64,000 bases of DNA from Rhodoblastus acidophilus (lineage in GTDB: Bacteria > Pseudomonadota > Alphaproteobacteria > Rhizobiales > Beijerinckiaceae), in assembly GCF_025961575.1 (NCBI RefSeq), contig NZ_JAOQNX010000003.1:169566-233565 (forward strand). Reading direction: 5' to 3'. Of this stretch, positions 47,693 through 58,235 are shown piece by piece. Position 1 is the first letter of the stretch. Every line of letters starts with the position of its first letter. Position numbers and translations under genes: made by a program. Under the pieces are notes generated by a model. That model searched no databases and was not told where the DNA came from. It worked only from the letters and a program-made list of their open reading frames with translations.

Positions 47693-48076
47693 ATGGCTCG
47701 CGTCACTGTCGAGGACTGCATCGACAAGGTCGACAACCGATTTGATCTCGTTTTGCTCGCCAGCCATCGCGCCCGGATGATCTCGTCCGGCGCTCAGATC
47801 AGCGTGCCCCGGGATAATGACAAAAATCCGGTCGTCGCGCTTCGCGAAATTGCGGATTCCACCATCGCTCCCGAAGATTTGAAGGAAGACTTCATCCACT
47901 CCTTGCAAAAGCACGTCGAAGTCGACGAGCCCGAGGCGGAGGTTGTGCCCGCGCTCGTCACCCCGTCGAGCGATCTCGCCGGCGACGTGCAGTTCGATCG
48001 CATGACCGAAGAGGATCTGCTGCGCGGTCTCGAAGGTCTGGTGCCGCCGGCCGAAACCGACGACGATTCCGAATAG
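47693..48076 (+). CDS. rpoZ: DNA-directed RNA polymerase omega subunit
   Basis: 127 aa. [20 protein letters not shown] then [14 protein letters not shown], and [15 protein letters not shown], are the conserved core that wraps the beta' C-terminus. The acidic C-terminal half is the longer form of alphaproteobacteria. GGAG lies upstream of the ATG. It precedes the Rsh gene as in many proteobacteria, but a strong terminator separates them. Confidence 0.97.
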   Translation: MARVTVEDCIDKVDNRFDLVLLASHRARMISSGAQISVPRDNDKNPVVALREIADSTIAPEDLKEDFIHSLQKHVEVDEPEAEVVPALVTPSSDLAGDVQFDRMTEEDLLRGLEGLVPPAETDDDSE

Positions 48077-48127
48077 GTTCTCGGGCGCAAGCGCACCTTT
48101 TCTCGCGCGCAAGCACGGACAGTTTTG

Positions 48128-48157
48128 GCGGAGATCGCATGCGATCTCCGCTTTTTT
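48128..48157 (+). terminator. Rho-independent terminator after rpoZ
   Basis: GCGGAGATCGCATGCGATCT and the next four bases form a perfect 24-bp palindrome followed by TTTTTT. It implies that the rsh gene has its own promoter or depends on read-through. Confidence 0.92.
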
Positions 48158-48216
48158 GTTGCGTCAACCGCGCCGCGGTCGCTACCATTTGGGAATTCCC
48201 GGAGAATTTCCTCGAA

Positions 48217-50397
48217 ATGATGCGTCAGTACGAACTCGTCGACCGCGTGCGCAAATACAACCCCGGCGCCAACGAGGATCTGCTGAATCGCGCCTATGTC
48301 TACGCCATGCGCGCCCATGGCGCGCAGACCCGCGCCTCCGGCGACCCCTATTTCACCCATCCCCTTGAAGTCGCGGCCATCCTCACGGAGATGAAGCTCG
48401 ACGACGCCACCATCGTCGCCGCCGTGCTGCACGACACGATCGAGGACACCGCCGCGACGCGCGGCGAGATCGACGATATTTTCGGCCCCGAAATCGGCGC
48501 GCTGGTCGATGGGCTGACCAAGCTGAAGAAACTCGATCTCGTTTCGAAAAAGGCGGAGCAGGCGGAAAACTTCCGCAAACTGCTGCTGGCGATCGCCGAG
48601 GACGTCCGGGTGCTGCTGGTCAAGCTCGCCGACCGGCTGCACAACATGCGCACCCTGCATTTCGTCAAGCCGGAGAAGCGGGCGCGCATCGCCCAGGAGA
48701 CGCTCGACATTTATGCGCCGCTCGCCGGACGCATGGGCATGCAGGTGATGCGCGACGAGCTGGAGAATCTCTCGTTCAAACATCTGAATCCCGAAGCCTT
48801 CGCCCTGGTCTCGACCCGGCTCGCCGATCTGCGCAGCGAGCACAGCGAACTGATCGGCGCCATCGAGGCCGAGCTGTCGGAGGAGCTGCGCAAGCGCGGC
48901 ATCAAGGCGGAGGTGCGCGGGCGGCAGAAACAGCCTTATTCCGTCTGGGCCAAGATGGAGCGCAAATCCGTCGCCTTCGAGCAATTGTCCGATATTTTCG
49001 GCTTTCGCGTCGTGGTCGACGAGGTCGAGGATTGTTACCGGGTGATCGGCGTCGTCCACACCAAATGGCCGATGGTCCCCGGGCGCTTCAAGGACTATAT
49101 TTCGACGCCGAAACAGAATGATTACCGCTCGATCCACACCACGGTGGTCGGCCCGGGCCGCCAGCGCGTCGAATTGCAGGTGCGCACCCACGAAATGCAC
49201 AATATCGCCCGCAACGGCATTGCGGCGCATGCGCTCTACAAGGACGGGGTGGCCCCGGCGCTGTCGCATGAGAGCAGCGCCTATCAATGGCTCAAGCGCA
49301 CCATCGACATGCTCGCGGAAGGCGACAGCCCCGAGGAATTCCTGGAGCACACAAGGCTCGAGCTGTTCCATGACCAGGTGTTCTGCTTCACCCCCAACGG
49401 GCGCCTGATCGCTTTGCCGCGCGGGGCGACGCCGATCGATTTCGCTTATGCGGTCCACACCAGCGTCGGCAATTCGGCGGTCGGGGTGAAGATCAACGGC
49501 CGGCTCGCGCCGCTGCTCGCGCCCTTGTCCAATGGCGACGAGGTCGAGATCATCCGCGCCGAAAGCCAGACCCCGCCGGCCGCGTGGGAAAGCATCGCCG
49601 TCACCGGCAAGGCCCGCGCCGCCATTCGCCGCGCCTCGCGCGAGGCGGTGCGCGCGCAATATGCGGGGCTTGGCCGCCAGATCGTCTTGCGCGCCTTCGA
49701 GCGCGCCGGAAAACCGTTCGCCGACGACAAGCTCAAGCTGGCGCTGCCGCGACTCGCCCGGCAAAACATCGAGGACGTGCTGGCGGCGGTCGGACGCGGC
49801 GAGATGTTTTCCGGCGATGTGGTCAAGGCCGTCCATCCGGATTTCAAGGAGGAGCGCAAGACGGCGGGCGCCCATCGGCCCGATCCCGGCTGGTTCAAGA
49901 TGCAGAAGGCCTCGGGCATGCAGTTCAAGTCGCCGGGCTCGGGCGTCTCGGCGCTGCCGATCCGCGGCCTGCGCGGCGACTTGCCCGTCAGTTTCGCGCC
50001 CGATGGCGGCGCGGTGCCGGGCGACCGCATCGTCGGCATTTTGACCCCCGGCGAGGGCGTCACCATCTATCCGATTCAGTCCTCGGCGCTCGAGCAATTC
50101 GACGACCAGCCGGAGCGCTGGCTGGACGTGCGCTGGGATATGGAGGGCGCGCCGGAGCTGTTCCCGGCGCGGATCGTGGTCGCCGCCATCAACGAGCCGG
50201 GCAGCCTGGGCGCGGTGGCCAATCTGATCGGCGAGACCGGCGCGAACATCGACGAGGTCGCCTTCAACAAGATTTCCCCGGATTTCCGCGAGATGACGTT
50301 TGAAGTCGAGGTGTTCGACCTGAAACACCTGACCAACATCATCACCCGCATCCGCGCTCTTCCGATGGTGCACAGGGTCGAGCGGGTGATCGGGTAA
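48217..50397 (+). CDS. rsh: RelA/SpoT bifunctional (p)ppGpp synthetase/hydrolase
   Basis: About 726 aa, the single long RSH protein usual in alphaproteobacteria. Hydrolase domain: YFTHPLEVAAILTEMKLDDA and VLHDTIEDTAATRG keep the metal-binding HD residues. Synthetase domain: FGFRVVVDEVEDCYRVIG, GRFKDYISTPKQNDYRSIHT. Then TGS (VFCFTPNGRLIALPRGATPI) and a C-terminal ACT domain (NEPGSLGAVANLIGETGANI). The start is the ATG at 48217 or 48220; an earlier frame would begin inside the terminator. It converges with the XRE regulator gene with 3 bp between stops. Confidence 0.95.
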   Translation: MMRQYELVDRVRKYNPGANEDLLNRAYVYAMRAHGAQTRASGDPYFTHPLEVAAILTEMKLDDATIVAAVLHDTIEDTAATRGEIDDIFGPEIGALVDGLTKLKKLDLVSKKAEQAENFRKLLLAIAEDVRVLLVKLADRLHNMRTLHFVKPEKRARIAQETLDIYAPLAGRMGMQVMRDELENLSFKHLNPEAFALVSTRLADLRSEHSELIGAIEAELSEELRKRGIKAEVRGRQKQPYSVWAKMERKSVAFEQLSDIFGFRVVVDEVEDCYRVIGVVHTKWPMVPGRFKDYISTPKQNDYRSIHTTVVGPGRQRVELQVRTHEMHNIARNGIAAHALYKDGVAPALSHESSAYQWLKRTIDMLAEGDSPEEFLEHTRLELFHDQVFCFTPNGRLIALPRGATPIDFAYAVHTSVGNSAVGVKINGRLAPLLAPLSNGDEVEIIRAESQTPPAAWESIAVTGKARAAIRRASREAVRAQYAGLGRQIVLRAFERAGKPFADDKLKLALPRLARQNIEDVLAAVGRGEMFSGDVVKAVHPDFKEERKTAGAHRPDPGWFKMQKASGMQFKSPGSGVSALPIRGLRGDLPVSFAPDGGAVPGDRIVGILTPGEGVTIYPIQSSALEQFDDQPERWLDVRWDMEGAPELFPARIVVAAINEPGSLGAVANLIGETGANIDEVAFNKISPDFREMTFEVEVFDLKHLTNIITRIRALPMVHRVERVIG

Positions 50398-50400
50398 AGA

Positions 50401-50727
50401 TCAGGACTCCGAGGCGCGGCGCGCGTCGGCCGCCATTTTCAAGGCCGAGAGAGCGCTCAAGCCGCCGGCCTCGCGTCGGTCGCCCTCGTGAGCCGGGGCG
50501 GGCTCCGGCTTGCCGGTCTTCAGCGCAAAGATCTCGGCCGGGTTCACCTCCAGCGCACGACAGAATTCCGCCAGCATGTGCGCCGGAAGCCGCTCCTGGC
50601 CGTCCTCGAAACGCAGAACGCGGGCCGAGGTCGCGCCAATGCGCGCGGCGAGCTCGGCGAGACTCAGCCGCGCTTGAAACCGCTTTTCTCTCAATCGCGC
50701 GCCGACAACAATATCGATCTCGCTCAT
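50401..50727 (-). CDS. XRE-family HTH regulator
   Basis: 108 aa. VVGARLREKRFQARLSLAEL, then IGATSARVLRFEDGQERLPA, is a Cro/C1 helix-turn-helix (about residues 8-62); LAEFCRALEVNPAEIFAL completes the fold. The C-terminal 40 residues are Ala/Glu-rich and unrelated. Divergent from pdxJ across 235 bp that contain short palindromes (GTTTAAAC at 50766 and GAACGGGTTC at 50778), which could be operators. Target unknown. Confidence 0.85.
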   Translation of the reverse strand: MSEIDIVVGARLREKRFQARLSLAELAARIGATSARVLRFEDGQERLPAHMLAEFCRALEVNPAEIFALKTGKPEPAPAHEGDRREAGGLSALSALKMAADARRASES

Positions 50728-50962
50728 GGCTGGGTTCAACTCAATGGGCGGCCACAATAACGCACGTTTAAACCTGAACGGGTTCTGAACTTGAGGCCGT
50801 TTCCGTTTAACGTCAACTTACGGTCGTTACGTAGCGTAGGATTATGGGCGCGAATCTCGGCGCCAACTTGCGGGCGCCTCTTGTGGCGTCGCCGCGAAAA
50901 GGCGCGTTGTCGATCCGGCCGGGCCGGCCTATGACGGGGCGCATAGAGGAAAGGACGGGACG

Positions 50963-51709
50963 ATGACGGCGCGGAAAATTCGGCTCGGGGTGAATGTCGA
51001 TCACGTCGCCACCTTGCGCAATGCGAGGGGCGGCTTTGTTCCCGATCCGGTGCGCGCGGCCCAATTGGCGCTGGCGGCCGGCGCCGATGGCATCACCGCG
51101 CATCTGCGCGAGGATCGCCGCCATATCGTCGACGAGGACATGCGCCGCCTGCGCGACCTGCCGGCGCCGCTCAATTTCGAAATGGCCGCGACCGAGCAGA
51201 TGCTCGACATCGCCTTGCGCGTCAAACCGCACGCCTGCTGCCTGGTGCCGGAAAAGCGCACGGAGCGCACCACCGAAGGCGGCCTCGACGTCATCGGCGG
51301 CAAGAAACACCTGATTCCCTTCGTCGACGAGCTGAATCGCGAAGGCGTGCGGGTCTCGCTGTTCGTCGAGCCCTCGATCGCGGCGCTCGAAGCCGCCGTC
51401 GAAATCCGCGCGCCCGTGGTCGAACTCCACACCGGCGCCTGGTGTCACGCGCTGATGCTGGGCGAAACCGACAAGGCGCAAGCCGAGTTCGAGCGGCTGC
51501 GCACCGCGGCGGCGGCCTGCGAAAGGCTGGGGCTGGAATGCCACGCCGGGCATGGGCTCGATTTCGACAGCGCCCGCACCATCGCCGCCTTGCCGCAAAT
51601 CGCCGAACTCAACATCGGCCATTATCTCGTGGGCGAAGCGGTGTTCATCGGCCTCGAAGCCTCGATCCGGCAGATGATCGCCGCCATCGCGGAAGGGCGG
51701 GGCGCATGA
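50963..51709 (+). CDS. pdxJ: Pyridoxine 5'-phosphate synthase
   Basis: Last ring-forming step of the DXP-dependent vitamin B6 route, 248 aa TIM barrel. [72 protein letters not shown] and [18 protein letters not shown] are the conserved loops with the active-site His and Glu. Its TGA overlaps the acpS ATG. Confidence 0.97.
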   Translation: MTARKIRLGVNVDHVATLRNARGGFVPDPVRAAQLALAAGADGITAHLREDRRHIVDEDMRRLRDLPAPLNFEMAATEQMLDIALRVKPHACCLVPEKRTERTTEGGLDVIGGKKHLIPFVDELNREGVRVSLFVEPSIAALEAAVEIRAPVVELHTGAWCHALMLGETDKAQAEFERLRTAAAACERLGLECHAGHGLDFDSARTIAALPQIAELNIGHYLVGEAVFIGLEASIRQMIAAIAEGRGA

Positions 51710-52107
51710 TCCTCGGCCTCGGCGTCGATCTCTGCGACATCAGGCGGATCGAGCGCGCGCTGGAAAAATACGGCGACCGCTTCGTCCGCCGCTGTTTTAC
51801 GGACATCGAGCGCGAAAAAGCCGAGGGGCGGGCGCGGCGCGCGGAAACCTACGCCAAGCGATTCGCCGCGAAGGAAGCCTGCGCCAAGGCTTTGGGCACA
51901 GGTCTGGCGCGCGGCGTCTGGTTTCGCGACATCGGCGTCGTCAATGACGCGGCCGGAAAACCCGGCGTGGTGCTGACCGGCGCGGCGGCGACGCTGCTCG
52001 CCGACATGTGCGCGCGCCTCGCGCCCGGCGCGACGCCCCACATCCATCTGACTCTGACCGACGAATACCCCTATGCGCAGGCGCAGGTCCTGATCGAGGC
52101 GCGCTGA
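51706..52107 (+). CDS. acpS: Holo-ACP synthase
   Basis: Transfers phosphopantetheine to ACP (acpP at 23653), 133 aa. [20 protein letters not shown] holds the Mg-binding Asp, [16 protein letters not shown] the Glu and Lys, and [20 protein letters not shown] the core. The start overlaps the pdxJ stop (ATGA), so the pdxJ-acpS pair is coupled. Confidence 0.96.
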   Translation: MILGLGVDLCDIRRIERALEKYGDRFVRRCFTDIEREKAEGRARRAETYAKRFAAKEACAKALGTGLARGVWFRDIGVVNDAAGKPGVVLTGAAATLLADMCARLAPGATPHIHLTLTDEYPYAQAQVLIEAR

Positions 52108-52193
52108 GCCGCGTCGCGCGGCGCCATGGGACCTTGCCTTTCCCCACGAAAACCCGCAATACCTGCGACGAAAGCATCAATACGGGCGGAGCC

Positions 52194-52949
52194 ATGACTG
52201 ACGCGAAGAAAAAAGAGGGACTCGGCGAAACCATCGTCGTGATCCTGGAGGCGCTGGCCATCGCGCTGGTGGTGCGCACCTTCCTGTTCCAGCCCTTCAA
52301 CATTCCCTCGGGCTCGATGATCCCGACGCTGGAAATCGGCGATTATCTGTTCGTGTCGAAATACGCCTATGGCTATTCGCGCTATTCCGTTCCCTTCGGG
52401 CCGCCGCTGTTCAACGGCCGCGTGCTCGCCTCCCCGCCCAAGCGCGGCGATGTCGTGGTGTTCAAGCTGCCGCGCGACAACGAGACCGATTATATCAAGC
52501 GCGTGATCGGCCTGCCCGGCGAAAAGATCGAGATCAAGAAGGGCCGCCTCTACATCAACGACGAGATCGTGCCGCGCGAGCCGATCGAAAAGGTGCAGAC
52601 CGAGGACCTTTATGGCCATTACGGGCCGGTGCCGACCTATAAGGAGACGCTGCCCGGCGGCGTCTCGCACACGATCATCGAAATCCAGGGCGACGACGGT
52701 TTTAATGACAATGCCGGGCCGTTCGTGGTGCCGCCGAACCATTATTTCATGATGGGCGATAACCGCGACAATTCCACGGATTCGCGCGTTCCGCCGGATC
52801 AGGGCGGCGTCGGCTATGTGCCGTTCGAAAACCTCGAGGGCCGCGCGGAAGTCACTTTCTTCTCCGTGGGCGATGGCGCGGCGGCCTATGAATTCTGGCG
52901 CTGGCCCTGGACCCTGCGGCTGAATCGGATGTTCCACGCGGTCAGATGA
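52194..52949 (+). CDS. lepB: Signal peptidase I
   Basis: Removes Sec signal peptides at the periplasmic face, 251 aa. One N-terminal anchor (IVVILEALAIALVVRTFLF), then FNIPSGSMIPTLEIGDYLFV with the nucleophile Ser, and DNETDYIKRVIGLPGEKIEI with the general-base Lys. GDNRDNSTDSR near the end is box E. The start is the ATG at 52194 after GGGCGGAG. Overlaps rnc by 4 bp. Confidence 0.96.
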   Translation: MTDAKKKEGLGETIVVILEALAIALVVRTFLFQPFNIPSGSMIPTLEIGDYLFVSKYAYGYSRYSVPFGPPLFNGRVLASPPKRGDVVVFKLPRDNETDYIKRVIGLPGEKIEIKKGRLYINDEIVPREPIEKVQTEDLYGHYGPVPTYKETLPGGVSHTIIEIQGDDGFNDNAGPFVVPPNHYFMMGDNRDNSTDSRVPPDQGGVGYVPFENLEGRAEVTFFSVGDGAAAYEFWRWPWTLRLNRMFHAVR

Positions 52950-53653
52950 GCAAAGGCAAGGATCTGTCGGAGCTTGAGGCGCGCATCGGCCATGTCTTCG
53001 CCGATGCGTCCCATCTCACCCGCGCGCTCACCCATATCAGCGCTTTGGCGCCGTCACCCTCGGTGCGCCGCACGGATTCCTATCAGCGGCTGGAATTCCT
53101 GGGCGACCGCGTGCTCGGCCTCGCCGTCGCCGGGATGCTGTGCGAAAATTTTCCGGATGCGGAGGAGGGGGAGCTTTCGCGCCGCCTCGCGGTTCTGGTG
53201 CGGAAAGAAACTTGCGCCGACATCGCTCGCGAATGGGGCGCCGGCGATTTTTTGCGGCTGGGAGACGGCGAGGCGCAGAGCGGCGGCAAGAAGAAATCGG
53301 CGCTGCTCGGCGACATCTGCGAATCCATCATCGGCGCGGTCTATCTCGACGGCGGTTTCGCCGCGGCGCAGGCTTTGGTGGAGCGGGCGTTTTCCGAAAA
53401 GATGCGCAATCCCACGCGCCCGCTGCGCGACCCCAAAACCATGTTGCAGGAGTGGGCGCAGGCGCGCGGCCTGACGCCGCCGCTCTACAAAATGGCGGGG
53501 CGCTCGGGGCCGGACCACGCGCCGCAATTCATCATTGAAGTGGTCATCCCCGGTTTCGACTCGGTCGAGGCGCGGGGCGGCTCGAAGCGCGCCGCCGAAC
53601 AGGCGGCGGCCCAATCCTTTCTCGCCCGCGAAGGGGTGACAGACCCGACATGA
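52946..53653 (+). CDS. rnc: Ribonuclease III
   Basis: Cleaves double-stranded RNA in rRNA and mRNA processing, 235 aa. YQRLEFLGDRVLGLAVAGML is the signature with acidic catalytic residues; LLGDICESIIGAVYLDGGF holds the second acidic pair. The C-terminal dsRNA-binding domain ends AQSFLAREGV. Start overlaps lepB. Confidence 0.97.
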   Translation: MSKGKDLSELEARIGHVFADASHLTRALTHISALAPSPSVRRTDSYQRLEFLGDRVLGLAVAGMLCENFPDAEEGELSRRLAVLVRKETCADIAREWGAGDFLRLGDGEAQSGGKKKSALLGDICESIIGAVYLDGGFAAAQALVERAFSEKMRNPTRPLRDPKTMLQEWAQARGLTPPLYKMAGRSGPDHAPQFIIEVVIPGFDSVEARGGSKRAAEQAAAQSFLAREGVTDPT

Positions 53654-54549
53654 CGGAAACTCGTTGCGGCTTCGCCGCGCTGATCGGCGCTCCCAACGCC
53701 GGAAAATCGACCCTGCTCAACCAGTTGGTCGGCGCCAAAGTGTCGATTGTCTCGCGAAAAGTGCAGACGACGCGGGCGCTGGTGCGCGGCATCGCCCTGC
53801 AGGAGCAGACGCAAATCATCTTTGTCGACACGCCCGGCATTTTCGCGCCGAAGCGCCGGCTCGACCGCGCCATGGTGACCTCCGCCTGGGGCGGGGCAGG
53901 GGATGCGGATGTCGTCTGCCTGCTGGTCGACGTCCGCAAAGGTTTTGATGAGGAAAACGAGGCGATTTTTTCCAAGCTGTCGGAGATCAAGGCGCCGAAA
54001 ATCCTCGTGCTCAACAAGATCGACACGATTGCGCACGAAAAGCTGCTGGGCCTCGCCGCTGATCTGAACGCCAAGGCCCAGTTCGTCGAGACTTTCATGA
54101 TTTCGGCGCTGCGGGGCCATGGCACCGAGACGTTCCTGAAGAAGCTCGCCGGTTTCATGCCCGAGGGCCCATGGCTCTACCCCGAGGATCAGGTCTCGGA
54201 TGCGCCGCTGCGCTCGCTGGCGGCGGAAATCACCCGCGAAAAACTGTTCGAGCGGCTGCACGACGAACTGCCGTATCAGTCCACGGTCGAGACCGAATTG
54301 TGGAAGGATCAGCCGGACGGCTCCGCGCGGGTCGAGCAGACGATTTATGTGACCCGCGAGGGCCAGAAGAAGATCGTCATCGGCGAGGGCGGCAAGACCA
54401 TCAAAAGCATCGGCTCCGCCGCGCGGAAAGAGATCATGGAAGCGGCGGAACAGAAGGTCCATCTGTTCCTGTTCGTGAAGGTGCGCGAAAATTGGGGCGA
54501 CGATCCCGAGCGTTACCGCGAAATGGGGCTCGAGTTCCCGAAGAAATAG
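53650..54549 (+). CDS. era: GTPase Era
   Basis: 30S-subunit assembly GTPase, 299 aa. G1 ALIGAPNAGKSTLLNQLVG, G3 DTPGIFAPKRRLDRAM, G4 LVLNKIDTI, and a C-terminal KH domain with KIVIGEGGKTIKSIG. It overlaps rnc by 4 bp, completing the conserved lepB-rnc-era unit. Confidence 0.97.
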   Translation: MTETRCGFAALIGAPNAGKSTLLNQLVGAKVSIVSRKVQTTRALVRGIALQEQTQIIFVDTPGIFAPKRRLDRAMVTSAWGGAGDADVVCLLVDVRKGFDEENEAIFSKLSEIKAPKILVLNKIDTIAHEKLLGLAADLNAKAQFVETFMISALRGHGTETFLKKLAGFMPEGPWLYPEDQVSDAPLRSLAAEITREKLFERLHDELPYQSTVETELWKDQPDGSARVEQTIYVTREGQKKIVIGEGGKTIKSIGSAARKEIMEAAEQKVHLFLFVKVRENWGDDPERYREMGLEFPKK

Positions 54550-54566
54550 CCGGCATACACGCACGT

Positions 54567-54689
54567 CATGCCCGGGCTTGTCCCGGGCATCCACGCCGAC
54601 CCGCGAGAGATCATTCTGCGGCAGTTCGCGTTGCGGCGCCGCATGGATGGCCGGGACTGATCCCCGGATCAAGTCCGGGGACGGCCATG
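54567..54689. repeat. Dispersed repeat, family D (ATGCCCGGG dyad)
   Basis: Contains ATGCCCGGG/CCCGGGCAT (54568-54590, loop CTTGT) and a second dyad ATGGCC...GGCCAT (54646-54688) with an inner CCCCGGAT/GTCCGGGG-type stem. It is related to the dyads in the epimerase duplication (30256-30707). It fills the gap between era and recO. Confidence 0.75.
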
Positions 54690-54739
54690 GCGGCTTCAAT
54701 ATTTCGGCCTCACAAGAGGGGCGGGGCGGCGGCGGCAGT

Positions 54740-55450
54740 ATGGAATGGTCCGAGCGCGCCCTTGTCCTGGGCGTGAAAAAGCATGGCGAGACCAGCGTCA
54801 TCCTTGAGGTGATGACGCGCGAGCACGGCCGTCATGTCGGCGTCGTGCGCTCCGGGCGCTCCAAGAGCATGCAGCCCGTGCTTCAGCCCGGCAACGAGGT
54901 CGCCGTCACCTGGCGCGCCCGGCTGGAGGAGCATATCGGCGCTTTTACGGTGGAGCCGTTCACGCTGCGCACCCATCTGCTGATGGCGGATGTGCGCGCC
55001 CTGCATGGGGTGAACTGGCTCGCCGCCCTGCTGCGGCTGCTGCCCGAGCGCGAGCCCCACCAAAACCTGTTCGAAATGGCGGCGGCCCTGCTCGCGCATC
55101 TCGGCGATCCCCTGGCGCCAAATCTGTTCGTGCGCTTCGAACTCGCCGTGCTCTCGGAATTGGGATTCGGCCTCGATCTGCAAAAATGCGCGGCGACGGG
55201 CGCGACCGACGACCTGATCTATGTCTCGCCGAAAAGCGGCCGGGCCGTGAGTCGCGAAGCCGGCGCGCCCTGGGCGGAAAAGCTGTTGCCGCTGCCCGCT
55301 TTTCTGCGCGGCGATCTCAAAACTCCGGCGTCGCCGGACGATCTGCGCGCCGCCCTGCGGCTCACCGGCTATTTCCTCGACCGCGACATTTTCGCCCCGC
55401 GCGGTCTGAAACAGCCGGATTCGCGCGCGACCTATATCGCCACGCTATGA
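54740..55450 (+). CDS. recO: DNA repair protein RecO
   Basis: Loads RecA onto SSB-coated DNA, 236 aa. MEWSERALVLGVKKHGETSV opens the OB-fold; VGVVRSGRSKSMQPVLQPGN and RFELAVLSELGFGLDLQKCA are conserved. The zinc-finger Cys residues of the C-terminal region are mostly absent here (one Cys in KCAATG), as in several alphaproteobacteria. Start at the ATG 54740. Confidence 0.93.
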   Translation: MEWSERALVLGVKKHGETSVILEVMTREHGRHVGVVRSGRSKSMQPVLQPGNEVAVTWRARLEEHIGAFTVEPFTLRTHLLMADVRALHGVNWLAALLRLLPEREPHQNLFEMAAALLAHLGDPLAPNLFVRFELAVLSELGFGLDLQKCAATGATDDLIYVSPKSGRAVSREAGAPWAEKLLPLPAFLRGDLKTPASPDDLRAALRLTGYFLDRDIFAPRGLKQPDSRATYIATL

Positions 55451-55460
55451 CCCACGAATC

Positions 55461-55483
55461 AAAAGCGGCCCCGGAGGGCCGCT
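55461..55483 (-). terminator. Terminator between recO and the small envelope gene
   Basis: AGCGGCCC and GGGCCGCT pair around a CGGA loop; on the minus strand the stem is followed by TTTT, so it most likely ends the 55504 gene. It could also slow plus-strand transcripts from recO. Confidence 0.65.
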
Positions 55484-55503
55484 CTTGAGCGTCGTCGCGC
55501 GCC

Positions 55504-55728
55504 TCAATGGCAAACGCGGCGCTTTTCCTTACGGGTGATCGCGTAGCCTTCGTCCATTTCCACCTCGCGGTCCTCGCAGATCGCGGACACGCTGGAAGAA
55601 TCGATCTGGACGGTTTGCTGCGCATTGGGTTCAGCGGTCGCCGTGCGTTGCACGAGGAACGCCGTACCGACTCCGACGCCAAACGCCAGCAGGACAACTG
55701 CCGGCGCAAGCGCTTGCGAAATTTTCAT
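55504..55728 (-). CDS. Small secreted or membrane-anchored protein, unrecognised
   Basis: 74 aa. KISQALAPAVVLLAFGVGVG forms a signal peptide or anchor; the rest is polar with two Cys (SAICEDREVEMDEG and the final RRVCH) that could form a disulfide. AGAGG precedes the ATG at 55728, and a terminator follows. Codon usage is like its neighbours. I do not recognise the family. Confidence 0.6.
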   Translation of the reverse strand: MKISQALAPAVVLLAFGVGVGTAFLVQRTATAEPNAQQTVQIDSSSVSAICEDREVEMDEGYAITRKEKRRVCH

Positions 55729-55981
55729 CTGGGCCTCTGCCGAAAAGCTCTGGCTTTATCGCCTTGAAGCGACGCTTAAATCGCTTCGCACATGCGAAGC
55801 ATCCAAGTTCTAGTCCCCACGCGCCGGCGAGGCTAGTGCGAAATCGCCACAAGCCGGAAAAATCGAGCAAAGGAACGAAGCGCGAACTTGAACTGAGTCG
55901 GCGCCTGCTCTACAGGTCAAGAACGCAAAAAGCGTCCGCAAGCGCGGCGCGAACCCAAACCTTACTGTAAATCTGGAGCCT

Positions 55982-58228
55982 ATGGCCCGCGCTCATCTTC
56001 CGCCTCCGGCTGAGATCAACCAGCCCGTCAATCTGCGCGACGCGCTCGAGGAGCGTTACCTCGCCTATGCGCTGTCGACCATCATGGGCCGCGCCCTGCC
56101 GGACGCTCGTGACGGCCTAAAACCCGTGCATCGCCGCATCCTCTATGGCATGCACATCCTGCGGCTCGACCCGGGCGCGCCCTTCAAAAAATGCGCGAAA
56201 ATTGTCGGCGACGTCATGGGTTCGTTCCATCCCCATGGCGACCAGGCGATTTATGACGCTTTGGTGCGTCTCGCCCAGGATTTTTCCTCGCGCTATCCGC
56301 TGGTCGACGGGCAGGGCAATTTTGGCAATATCGACGGCGACGGCGCCGCCGCCTATCGCTACACCGAAGCGCGCATGACCGAAGTCGCCCGCGCGCTGCT
56401 CGAAGGCATTGACGAAGACGCCATTGATTTTCGCGACAATTATTCCGGCGACACCAAGGAGCCGGTGGTGCTGCCCGCCGCCTTCCCGAACCTGCTCGCC
56501 AATGGCGCGCAGGGCATCGCCGTGGGCATGGCGACCTCGATTCCGCCGCACAATGTCGCCGAACTTCTGGACGCCTCGCTCTATCTGATTTCTAACCCCA
56601 ACGCCTCCGCGCGGGACCTGTGCACCTTCGTCCAGGGCCCCGATTTCCCGACCGGCGGCATTGTCGTGGATTCCCGCGACTCGATCATCGAGACCTATGC
56701 GACGGGCCGCGGCTCGTTCCGCATCCGCTCGCGCTGGACCAAGGAGGAGGGCGCGCGCGGCGCCTGGAACGCCGTCGTCACCGAAATCCCCTATGGCGTG
56801 CAAAAGTCGCGGCTGATCGAAAAGCTCGCCGAACTCGTCAATGAGAAAAAGCTGCCGCTGCTCGCCGATGTGCGCGACGAATCGACCGATGACGTGCGCA
56901 TCGTGCTGGAGCCGCGCACGCGCAGCGTCGATCCCAACGTGATGATGGAGAGCCTGTTCCGGATGAGCGAGCTGGAAGCCCGCTTCGCCATGAACATGAA
57001 CGTGCTCGCCGACGGCGTGATTCCAAAAGTCTTGTCGCTGCCGGAGGCGCTGCGGCAATGGCTCGATCATCGCCGCGACGTGCTGCTGCGCCGCTCGCGC
57101 TACCGTCTCGCCGAGATCGAGCGCCGCCTCGAAGTCTTGGCGGGCATGATCATCGCCTTCCTCAATCTCGACGAGGTGATCCGCATCATCCGCGAGGAGG
57201 ACGAGCCCAAGGACGTGTTGAAGGCCACCTTCGACCTCACCGACAACCAGGCCAATTACATCCTCGACACAAGGCTGCGCGCCCTGCGCCGCCTGGAAGA
57301 GATGAAGCTGCGCGACGAGCACGCCGAACTCACCCGCGAAAAGGGCGAGCTGGAATTGCTGGTCGGCGAGGAGCCGCGCCAGTGGAAGGCGATCACCGCG
57401 CAGATTCGCGAGATCAAGAAGAAATGGGGGCCGCTGACGGCGATCGGCAAGCGCCGCACCACCTTTGAAGCGCCGCCGGCGGTGGCGGAAAATTTCGATC
57501 TCACCGACGTGCTGGTCGAGCGCGAGCCCATTACGGTTGTTGTGACGCAAAAGGGCTGGATTCGCGCGCTCAAAGGGCAGGTGTCCGACCTCGCCAACCT
57601 GCAATACAAGGGCGACGACGCCCTGCACGTCTCGTTCTTCGCCGAGACCACTTCGAAAATCATGGTGCTGGCGACCGACGGCAAGATTTTCACCCTCGAT
57701 GCGTCAAAACTGCCGGGCGGACGCGGCGCCGGCGAGCCGATCCGCCTGCTGGCGGAAATCGACGACGGCGAGGATGTCGCGGCGGTGTTCGTGCATCGGC
57801 CCAATGGCAAAATGCTGGTGGCGTCGAGCGACGGGCGCGGCTTTGTCGCCGCCGAAAACGACATGATCGCCAACACCCGCAAGGGCAAGATGCTGCTCAA
57901 CGTCGAGGCGCCGGGCAAGGCGCGCTTCATCGTTCCGGTCGAGGGCGACACGGTGGCGGCGATCGGCGAGAATCGCAAATTGCTCTGCTTCCCCGTGTCT
58001 GAAATCCCGGAAATGACCCGCGGTAAAGGCGTGCGGCTGCAACGCTACAAGGACGGCGGTCTCTCCGACATCAAGACGTTCACCTTGGACGCCGGGCTGT
58101 CCTGGGTGGATACGTCGGGCCGCACCTACAATGTGGCCAGGGACGCGCTCACGGAATGGTTGGGGACGCGCGCCGACGCCGGCCGTCTGCCGCCCAAAAA
58201 CTTCCCCAGGAACAACAAGTTTGGCTAA
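55982..58228 (+). CDS. parC: DNA topoisomerase IV subunit A
   Basis: Decatenates daughter chromosomes, 748 aa. [40 protein letters not shown], and [20 protein letters not shown] with the DNA-linking Tyr are ParC/GyrA signatures. The C-terminal beta-propeller has fewer blades than GyrA and no GyrA box, which favours ParC. Upstream (55731-55981) there is an 8-bp hairpin GCTTCGCA/TGCGAAGC at 55783. Confidence 0.95.
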   Translation: MARAHLPPPAEINQPVNLRDALEERYLAYALSTIMGRALPDARDGLKPVHRRILYGMHILRLDPGAPFKKCAKIVGDVMGSFHPHGDQAIYDALVRLAQDFSSRYPLVDGQGNFGNIDGDGAAAYRYTEARMTEVARALLEGIDEDAIDFRDNYSGDTKEPVVLPAAFPNLLANGAQGIAVGMATSIPPHNVAELLDASLYLISNPNASARDLCTFVQGPDFPTGGIVVDSRDSIIETYATGRGSFRIRSRWTKEEGARGAWNAVVTEIPYGVQKSRLIEKLAELVNEKKLPLLADVRDESTDDVRIVLEPRTRSVDPNVMMESLFRMSELEARFAMNMNVLADGVIPKVLSLPEALRQWLDHRRDVLLRRSRYRLAEIERRLEVLAGMIIAFLNLDEVIRIIREEDEPKDVLKATFDLTDNQANYILDTRLRALRRLEEMKLRDEHAELTREKGELELLVGEEPRQWKAITAQIREIKKKWGPLTAIGKRRTTFEAPPAVAENFDLTDVLVEREPITVVVTQKGWIRALKGQVSDLANLQYKGDDALHVSFFAETTSKIMVLATDGKIFTLDASKLPGGRGAGEPIRLLAEIDDGEDVAAVFVHRPNGKMLVASSDGRGFVAAENDMIANTRKGKMLLNVEAPGKARFIVPVEGDTVAAIGENRKLLCFPVSEIPEMTRGKGVRLQRYKDGGLSDIKTFTLDAGLSWVDTSGRTYNVARDALTEWLGTRADAGRLPPKNFPRNNKFG

Positions 58229-58235
58229 CAACCCA

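Noticed and set aside
47794..50373. 859-residue open frame antisense to rsh
   Set aside because: Shadow of the RelA/SpoT gene; no family resemblance.
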